This document shows, piece after piece, positions 6,622 through 12,298 of a stretch of 12,298 bases of DNA. A program made the position numbers and the translations under genes. How positions within the stretch are numbered: the stretch's first letter is position 1; each line of letters starts with the position of its first letter. Source of the DNA: Betaproteobacteria bacterium (GTDB taxonomy: Bacteria > Pseudomonadota > Gammaproteobacteria > Burkholderiales > Methylophilaceae); the NCBI GenBank assembly GCA_009926035.1, contig RFPQ01000013.1, positions 1 to 12,298 of the forward strand, written 5' to 3'. Under the pieces are notes generated by a model. That model saw only the letters and a program-made list of their open reading frames with translations, was not told the DNA's origin and made no database searches.

Positions 6622-7440
6622 TTAATTTTTTGTAACTCTTTCAGCATAAGTATAAATTACATAATGAGGGGTTCTTGCGAAGCCAACCAAACATATACCA
6701 TATTTTAACGCAGATCGTATGGCAAGTCCCGTGGGTGCTGATATAGCGATCAACATCGAAGCACCTAGCATCACTGTTTTTTGGACCATCTCATAACTTG
6801 CACGACTAGTTGTGATCACAAAACCTTGATCGCTGATATCTTTTGATTTAAGTACGCCAATCAATTTATCTAAGGCATTATGTCGACCCACATCTTCACG
6901 CACAATTTGAATCTCACCTTCTTGATTAGCCCATGCGCATGCATGAGTTGCACCTGTCCTCTTTTGCAATGTTTGTGAAGTATGAATTGTCTCGAGCGCT
7001 TTAATTATCGCACTCTCTTTAATCCTTAAAAGTTGATCTATCTTTTTTTCTGGCAATCTTAATGCTTGATCTAAATTTTCAGCGCCGCATAAACCACAAC
7101 CTGTTCGGCCAAGCAAATTTCTTCGCTTATCTTTGAGTGATTGAAAACGCGCTGACGCAATATCAATTTGAAGTTCGACACCATTAGTTTGATGAATAAT
7201 TTCAATCCCATAAACATCACTTTTATTTTCTATAATACCTTCTGAAATTGAAAAGCCTAAGGCAAAGTCTTCAAGGTCTGAGGGAGAGGCTAGCATGACA
7301 GCATGGGAAATGCCGTTATAGACAAATGCAATAGGCACTTCTTCTGCAATATCATCTTTTTCGATCTTATTTGCTTGGCTTTTTAAAACTTCATAAGTCT
7401 TAAAGCTATGCTCTGTATCAATAAAAAGATTTTGTGCCAC
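6622..7440 (-). CDS. fdhD: Formate dehydrogenase accessory sulfurtransferase FdhD (FdsC)
   Basis: Chaperone that transfers sulfur from a cysteine desulfurase to the bis-MGD molybdenum cofactor before insertion into the formate dehydrogenase alpha subunit. At 272 residues it is of normal size. Diagnostic features are EEVPIAFVYNGISHAVML (33-50), SPSDLEDFALGFSISEGII (52-70), the catalytic CGLC (C115 and C118) in GRTGCGLCG, TGATHACAW near 162-170, and REDVGRHNALDKLIG (181-195). The start is GTG at 7440, 9 nt after the fdsA TAG, with no obvious Shine-Dalgarno; the short gap suggests translational coupling. In the Cupriavidus/Rhodobacter fds nomenclature this gene is fdsC. Confidence 0.95.
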   Translation of the reverse strand: MAQNLFIDTEHSFKTYEVLKSQANKIEKDDIAEEVPIAFVYNGISHAVMLASPSDLEDFALGFSISEGIIENKSDVYGIEIIHQTNGVELQIDIASARFQSLKDKRRNLLGRTGCGLCGAENLDQALRLPEKKIDQLLRIKESAIIKALETIHTSQTLQKRTGATHACAWANQEGEIQIVREDVGRHNALDKLIGVLKSKDISDQGFVITTSRASYEMVQKTVMLGASMLIAISAPTGLAIRSALKYGICLVGFARTPHYVIYTYAERVTKN

Positions 7441-7449
7441 TGATTAAAT

Positions 7450-10296
7450 CTAATGAATTTTTAATACGTTAGATTTACCTGCAAATTCAATTTGCTCTTC
7501 ACTGAAATATTGATATTGTTTCTGCCAATCAGACAATTGTGTCACCTTGCTGACTTGCACCGCTGTCACTTTAAATTCAGGGCAGTTTGTAGCCCAATCT
7601 GAATTGTCTGTGGTAATAACATTGGCGCCTGATTCGGGATGATGGAATGTCGTATAGATCACGCCAGGCTGAACACGCTCTGTAATATGAGCTCTTAATA
7701 CAGTTTCTCCTGCTCGACTTACAATACCCACCCAATCGCCCGATTGAATACCTCTTTCTTCGGCGTCATGCGGATGAATCTCAACCACATCCTCTTCATG
7801 CCATGCGACATTTTTTGTTCTTCTTGTTTGCGCGCCCACATTGTATTGAGACAGTATTCTGCCTGTCGTTAAAATAAGTGGGAATTTCTGTGTCACTTTT
7901 TCAGAAGTAGGCACATACTCAGTAATAATAAATTTACCTTTGCCACGCACGAATTCATCGATATGCATGGTAGGCGTTCCCAGAGGATGCTCTTCGTTAC
8001 AAGGCCATTGAATACTTCCTAATTCATCTAGCTTCTGATAACTCACCCCTGAAAATGTGGGGGTAAGCTTTGCAATCTCATCCATGATATCTGAGGCATG
8101 CTTGTATTCCATTTTGTAACCTAATGCATTGCTAAGCATCTGTGTGATTTCCCAATCTTCATAACCATTCTTAGGCGACATCACTTTTCTTACTCTCGAA
8201 ATACGTCGTTCTGCATTCGTAAATGTGCCATTCTTTTCTAAGAATGAAGAGCCTGGTAAGAACACATGCGCATACATCGCAGTTTCATTTAAAAATAAAT
8301 CTTGTACGATCACACACTCCATCGACTCTAATGCATGTGTCACGTGCTGAGTGTTTGGATCTGATTGGGCAATATCTTCACCTTCACAATAGAGCGCTTT
8401 AAATTGTCCATCGATCGCAACATCTAACATATTTGGAATTCTTAAACCGGGTTCATTTTGTAATTTCACATCCCATGCTTTTTCGAATAAAGCTAAGGTC
8501 GCTTTATCAGATACATGTCGATATCCAGTGAATTCATGTGGGAAGGATCCCATATCACAAGAGCCTTGTACGTTATTTTGTCCTCGTAGAGGATTAACCC
8601 CAACACCTTCTCGACCAATATTTCCTGTGAGCATCGCAAGATTTGCAATCCCCATGACCATGGTTGAGCCTTGGCTATGCTCTGTCACACCCAATCCATA
8701 ATAGATCGCAGCATTACCCCCTGTTGCATAAAGTCTTGCGGCAGCTCTTACTTCTTTCGCATCCACACCTGTAAATGCACTCATTGCTTCAGGGGAATTT
8801 TCGGATTTCACAATAAAATCTTTCCATACTTTAAAGGCTTCGTCTTCACATCGTGCTTTAACGAAAGATTCGTCCATAAGATTTTCTGTGACGATCGTAT
8901 GTGCTAATGCATTCACCATAGCTACATTAGAACCAGGTTTAAGTTTTAAGTGATAATCAGCCCTGATATGAGGCGAGTTGTCGACAAGATCAATTGCGCG
9001 CGGATCTACAATAATGAGTTTCGCACCATCTCTTAAACGTCTTTTCATTTGAGATGCAAATACAGGATGGCCATCTGTAGGATTCGCACCGATAACGACA
9101 ATCACATCTGCATGCATCACTGAATCAAAATTTTGTGTGCCTGCTGACTCACCTAATGTTTGTTTAAGTCCATATCCTGTCGGTGAATGACATACGCGCG
9201 CGCAAGTGTCCACATTATTGTTACCTAATGCTGCACGCACTAATTTTTGTACGACATACACTTCTTCATTCGTACAACGTGAAGATGAAATTGCACCCAC
9301 TGAATCACGACCGTATTTTTTTTGAATGCGCTTAATCTCACTTGCAGCATAATTAATCGCGACATCCCAAGTTACTTTTTCCCAAGGGTCATGAATGCTT
9401 TTACGAATCATAGGTGTCGTAATGCGATCTTTATGTGTAGCGTAGCCCCAAGCAAATCTTCCCTTCACACAAGAGTGCCCATGATTAGCCCCACCATCTT
9501 TATTAGGTGTCATGCGAACGACTTCTTCGCCTTTCATTTCCGCATGGAATGAACAACCAACACCACAATACGCACAAGTCGTTGTGACACTATGTTCGGG
9601 AACGCCTGCTTCAATAATCGTATTTTCAATCAAGGTAGCAGTAGGGCAAGCCTGCACGCATGCACCACATGACACACATTCTGAATCTTTAAAATCTTTA
9701 TTACCTGCTGATACTTTAGAATCAAACCCACGACCTTGAATTGTCAGCGCAAAAGTACCTTGTATTTCTTCACAGGCTCTGACACATCTTGAACATACAA
9801 TGCACTTTGAAGGGTCAAAAGTAAAATAAGGATTTGAAGTATCTTTCACACTCTTTAAATGATTTTCACCCTCATAACCATAACGCACATCTCGAAGACC
9901 TACAGCGCCTGCCATATCTTGTAATTCGCAGTCGCCATTCGTTGCACAGGTTAAACAATCGAGAGGATGATCAGAAATATAAAGCTCCATCACGCCCCGC
10001 CTAATATCAGCAAGTTTTGGTGTTTGTGTGTGTACTTTAATGCCTTCTGCTACAGGCGTTGTACATGAAGCTGGATACCCGCGACGACCTTCAATTTCAA
10101 CGAGGCAAAGACGGCATGAACCAAAGGGCTCCAAACTATCTGTAGCACATAATTTAGGCACAGTAACGCCTGATAAAGATGCGGCATGCATAATGGATGT
10201 ACCTTCAGGCACAGAAACAGATACGCCATCAATTGTTAAATTGATTGTCTTGTCTGAAGTTCTTTTTGGTGTTCCAAAATCTTTTACATCATCCAT
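7450..10296 (-). CDS. fdsA: NAD-dependent formate dehydrogenase catalytic alpha subunit FdsA
   Basis: Molybdenum subunit that oxidises formate to CO2. The 948-residue modular protein has an N-terminal 2Fe-2S ferredoxin domain (about 18-95; C50, C61, C64, C78), a NuoG-type His-Cys 4Fe-4S motif (H110, C114, C117, C123), and two ferredoxin-type 4Fe-4S motifs (C165/C168/C171/C175 and C207/C210/C213/C217). The molybdopterin domain follows with a proximal 4Fe-4S (C241, C244, C248, C276). The expected Mo ligand is C369 with adjacent catalytic H370 in ARVCHSPTGYG, so this is a Cys and not a selenocysteine enzyme. The bis-MGD-binding core includes NPLRGQNNVQGSCDMG (568-583), and the molydopterin-dinucleotide C-terminal domain spans about 805-915. 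It starts at ATG 10296, 39 nt after fdsB, with a weak purine-rich GAGAAAA upstream. All cluster ligands are present, so the enzyme should be functional. Confidence 0.97.
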   Translation of the reverse strand: MDDVKDFGTPKRTSDKTINLTIDGVSVSVPEGTSIMHAASLSGVTVPKLCATDSLEPFGSCRLCLVEIEGRRGYPASCTTPVAEGIKVHTQTPKLADIRRGVMELYISDHPLDCLTCATNGDCELQDMAGAVGLRDVRYGYEGENHLKSVKDTSNPYFTFDPSKCIVCSRCVRACEEIQGTFALTIQGRGFDSKVSAGNKDFKDSECVSCGACVQACPTATLIENTIIEAGVPEHSVTTTCAYCGVGCSFHAEMKGEEVVRMTPNKDGGANHGHSCVKGRFAWGYATHKDRITTPMIRKSIHDPWEKVTWDVAINYAASEIKRIQKKYGRDSVGAISSSRCTNEEVYVVQKLVRAALGNNNVDTCARVCHSPTGYGLKQTLGESAGTQNFDSVMHADVIVVIGANPTDGHPVFASQMKRRLRDGAKLIIVDPRAIDLVDNSPHIRADYHLKLKPGSNVAMVNALAHTIVTENLMDESFVKARCEDEAFKVWKDFIVKSENSPEAMSAFTGVDAKEVRAAARLYATGGNAAIYYGLGVTEHSQGSTMVMGIANLAMLTGNIGREGVGVNPLRGQNNVQGSCDMGSFPHEFTGYRHVSDKATLALFEKAWDVKLQNEPGLRIPNMLDVAIDGQFKALYCEGEDIAQSDPNTQHVTHALESMECVIVQDLFLNETAMYAHVFLPGSSFLEKNGTFTNAERRISRVRKVMSPKNGYEDWEITQMLSNALGYKMEYKHASDIMDEIAKLTPTFSGVSYQKLDELGSIQWPCNEEHPLGTPTMHIDEFVRGKGKFIITEYVPTSEKVTQKFPLILTTGRILSQYNVGAQTRRTKNVAWHEEDVVEIHPHDAEERGIQSGDWVGIVSRAGETVLRAHITERVQPGVIYTTFHHPESGANVITTDNSDWATNCPEFKVTAVQVSKVTQLSDWQKQYQYFSEEQIEFAGKSNVLKIH

Positions 10297-10335
10297 ATGT
10301 TTTCTCGAAATAAATCACTAAATCAACGTATTAGT

Positions 10336-11889
10336 CTATGCCTTGGGCTCTTTTGCATCAACCCCAAAGTCTTTAGGGAAATGATTTAAAGCGCTCAAAA
10401 CGGGGAATGGCGTCATGCCACCTAAGGCACATAAAGAACCATTTAACATGGTATCTGAAAGATCTCTAATTAATGCTACATGTTTCTTAATATCATGACC
10501 CTGCATAATATGATCTATCACTTCAACACCTCGCGTCGAACCAATGCGACAAGGTGTACATTTTCCGCAAGATTCAATCGCACAAAAATCAAATGCATAG
10601 CGCGCCATCTTTGCCATATTGACTGTCTCATCAAATGCCACAATACCACCGTGACCTAGGACCGCCCAGATTTCGGAAAATTTTTCATAATCGAGTGGAG
10701 TATCAAATTGTGACTCAGGTAAATAAGCACCTAAAGGCCCGCCTACTTGAACGGCCTTAATCGGTTTGCCTGATAAAGAACCTCCGCCAAAATCGTAAAG
10801 AAGCTCTCTTAAAGTAATACCAAAGGCCTTCTCAACAAGACCCGTGCGCTTTAAATTTCCTGCCAGCTGAATAGGAAGAGTGCCTCGTGATTTACCCATG
10901 CCAAAGTCTTGATAATACTTAGCACCTTTAGCCAAAATAATAGGTACAGTTGCTAATGAAATCACATTGTTTACCACTGTAGGTTTACCAAATAAACCTT
11001 CGATCGCGGGAAGTGGTGGTTTAAATCGCACCAATCCTCTCTTGCCTTCTAAGCTCTCTAACAGCGAAGTTTCTTCACCGCAAATATACGCCCCTGCTGC
11101 ACGTCTTACTTCCAAATGAAAAACTTTGCCTGACTTCAAAATATCTTCGCCGAGATAACCAGCTTTTGTCGCTTGGTGAATGGCTTCATTTAAAGTTTTT
11201 AGTGCGTGGGGATATTCGGATCGTAAATAGATATATCCTTGTGTGGCACCTACAGCAAGGCCGGCGATAATCATGCCCTCAATCAAAACAAAAGGGTCGC
11301 CTTCCATAATCATGCGATCTGAATAAGTACCCGAATCGCCTTCGTCTGCATTACATACAATATATTTTTGTGTAGCTTTGGTATCCAATACCGTTTTCCA
11401 TTTAATCCCCGTAGGAAAAGCTGCGCCTCCTCGACCTCGCAGGCCAGAAGCTGTAACGGTTTCCACAATCGCTTCAGGTTTTAAATTCAATGCATTTTTT
11501 AAGCCTTGGAATCCATCATGCGCCGTGTACTGATCAATATTGGTAGGCTCGGTAATGCCCATACGTGCAAAAGTTAAGCGCTCTTGTTTTTTTAGCCAAT
11601 CGATATCTGCAACAACGCCCAGTGCAAGAGGATGCTTACCCCCATTTATAAAATCTGCATCAAATAAAGACTTCACATCGCTTGGATTAATAGGGCCAAA
11701 ACCTATGCGGCCTTGAGGCGTTTCTACTTCAACTAAAGTTTCTAACCAAAATAATCCGCGCGAACTATTACGATTGATTTGAATATCTAGTTTTTTAGCC
11801 TTCGCTTCTTTTGAAATTGCATTTGCAACTTCATTGGCGCCAAGAGATAAAGCTGTTGAATCGATAGGAACAAAAATTTTAATACTCAT
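10336..11889 (-). CDS. fdsB: NAD-dependent formate dehydrogenase beta subunit FdsB (FMN/NAD diaphorase)
   Basis: NuoF-like diaphorase subunit of 517 residues that takes electrons from the Fe-S chain and reduces NAD+ on FMN. The N-terminal part (about 1-110) corresponds to the thioredoxin-like domain of FdsB/HoxF proteins but has no cysteine at all, so it carries no 2Fe-2S cluster. The FMN/NADH-binding core contains [16 protein letters not shown] (149-164), [14 protein letters not shown] (179-192) and [16 protein letters not shown] (267-282). The C-terminal NADH-binding 4Fe-4S motif is [12 protein letters not shown] with C441, C444 and C447, and C487 in GSLCALGG. The ATG at 11889 overlaps the fdsG stop as ATGA, a coupled start. 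Confidence 0.97.
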   Translation of the reverse strand: MSIKIFVPIDSTALSLGANEVANAISKEAKAKKLDIQINRNSSRGLFWLETLVEVETPQGRIGFGPINPSDVKSLFDADFINGGKHPLALGVVADIDWLKKQERLTFARMGITEPTNIDQYTAHDGFQGLKNALNLKPEAIVETVTASGLRGRGGAAFPTGIKWKTVLDTKATQKYIVCNADEGDSGTYSDRMIMEGDPFVLIEGMIIAGLAVGATQGYIYLRSEYPHALKTLNEAIHQATKAGYLGEDILKSGKVFHLEVRRAAGAYICGEETSLLESLEGKRGLVRFKPPLPAIEGLFGKPTVVNNVISLATVPIILAKGAKYYQDFGMGKSRGTLPIQLAGNLKRTGLVEKAFGITLRELLYDFGGGSLSGKPIKAVQVGGPLGAYLPESQFDTPLDYEKFSEIWAVLGHGGIVAFDETVNMAKMARYAFDFCAIESCGKCTPCRIGSTRGVEVIDHIMQGHDIKKHVALIRDLSDTMLNGSLCALGGMTPFPVLSALNHFPKDFGVDAKEPKA

Positions 11890-12298
11890 GACGCATTCTT
11901 TAAATTTGAAATCAGTTGATCTATTTTTTTGTTGTCTACGCGTCCGTAAACTTCTTCATCAATCATCACACTTGGAGAGCATGCACAATTTCCTAAACAG
12001 TAAATAGGCTCTAAAGTGAAAGCGCCATCAGGGGTGGTTTCATGAAATTCAACGCCAAGCCTCTTTTTAATATGAGTTTCAAGCGCTTCGCTTCCCATAG
12101 CTTGACATGACTCTGCGCGACAAATTTGTAAAATATGGCGGCCAGGTTGATGTGTTCTAAAATGATGATAAAAAGTGACAACACCATGAACCTCAGCCAC
12201 AGATAAACTCAAAGCTTTTGAGATCAAAGGATAAGCTGATTCTGGCACATAACCTATATTATCTTGAATCGCATGTAATAGAGGTAATAAAGCTCCGG
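11886..12298 (-). CDS. fdsG: NAD-dependent formate dehydrogenase gamma subunit FdsG, 5' end truncated by window
   Basis: NuoE-like 2Fe-2S subunit that connects the Fe-S chain to the FdsB diaphorase. The frame stays open to the window edge, reading [20 protein letters not shown], the usual N-terminal helix of this family, so the true start lies beyond 12298 and perhaps 20-40 residues are missing. A GTG at 12248 is in frame but falls inside this conserved helix and should not be taken as the start. The thioredoxin-like domain carries the 2Fe-2S ligands in CRAESC (C-x4-C) and CLGNC (C-x3-C), with [13 protein letters not shown] upstream, the common NuoE signature. It is the first visible gene of the fdsGBACD operon; the operon promoter is outside the window. 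Confidence 0.95.
   Translation of the reverse strand, partial: GALLPLLHAIQDNIGYVPESAYPLISKALSLSVAEVHGVVTFYHHFRTHQPGRHILQICRAESCQAMGSEALETHIKKRLGVEFHETTPDGAFTLEPIYCLGNCACSPSVMIDEEVYGRVDNKKIDQLISNLKNAS

Noticed and set aside
9188..9193. Possible selenocysteine or altered active site in FdsA
   Set aside because: The Mo-ligand position is an ordinary Cys codon (C369) followed by His, the standard NAD-dependent Fds arrangement; the frame has no internal TGA.
7450..10296. Several open frames of 60-97 codons on the plus strand inside fdsA
   Set aside because: They lie antisense to a fully conserved metalloenzyme gene, lack ribosome-binding sites, and their translations show no recognisable domain or signal; they are shadows of fdsA codon use.
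12246..12248. GTG at 12248 as the start of fdsG
   Set aside because: The upstream in-frame sequence to the window edge encodes the conserved family helix, so the gene is cut by the window rather than starting here.
1..12298. Defence system, CRISPR array, insertion sequence, prophage or tRNA gene
   Set aside because: I scanned both strands and saw no spaced repeats, transposase motifs, cloverleaf-like segments or anomalous gene content; all large frames are core metabolic or housekeeping genes.

Overview
This window is AT-rich and very compact. It looks like chromosome from a genome-reduced betaproteobacterial methylotroph, most likely Methylophilaceae of the Candidatus Methylopumilus / OM43 type. 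That assignment is inferred from the protein sequences (a 419-residue Rho, a betaproteobacterial-style BON lipoprotein, an Fds-type formate dehydrogenase) and the low GC; no marker RNA gene is present to settle it. I see no mobile elements, tRNA or rRNA genes, CRISPR arrays or phage remnants. No intergenic gap exceeds about 220 bp.

Layout: (1) 10-1882, minus strand: pyrC (dihydroorotase) and rsmI (16S rRNA 2'-O-methyltransferase), overlapping by 8 bp and transcribed away from dolP. (2) 1883-2009: a divergent regulatory gap with two perfect 8-bp-arm inverted repeats and a consensus -10 for dolP. (3) 2010-2579, plus strand: a dual-BON outer-membrane lipoprotein (DolP family). (4) 2580-2799: a strong hairpin, then a well-formed extended -10 promoter. 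(5) 2800-4717, plus strand: trxA, rho and rpmE. The 57-nt trxA-rho gap is C-rich and G-poor, a plausible Rho loading site. rpmE has its own promoter and a textbook intrinsic terminator. (6) 4771-6402, plus strand: a GT-C (family 39/ArnT-like) membrane glycosyltransferase whose start codon nearly abuts that terminator. (7) 6407-12298, minus strand: the soluble NAD-dependent formate dehydrogenase operon fdsG-B-A-C-D, cut at the 5' end of fdsG by the window edge.

How the genes work together: the Fds proteins form a molybdenum, iron-sulfur and flavin enzyme. Formate is oxidised at the bis-MGD site of FdsA; electrons pass through Fe-S clusters in FdsA and FdsG to the Fe-S/FMN of FdsB, where NAD+ is reduced. 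FdhD/FdsC supplies sulfur to the molybdenum cofactor and FdsD is a small subunit needed for the active complex. In a methylotroph this is the last NADH-yielding step of C1 dissimilation. The other genes are core housekeeping functions: pyrimidine synthesis, ribosome modification, transcription termination, thiol redox, ribosomal protein L31 and envelope maintenance.

I did not find an undescribed multi-gene system. The points most worth a second look are regulatory or evolutionary: the rut-like leader before rho, the dolP/rsmI junction lacking yraN and diaA, the palindromes at the dolP promoter, and the uncertain start of the glycosyltransferase.
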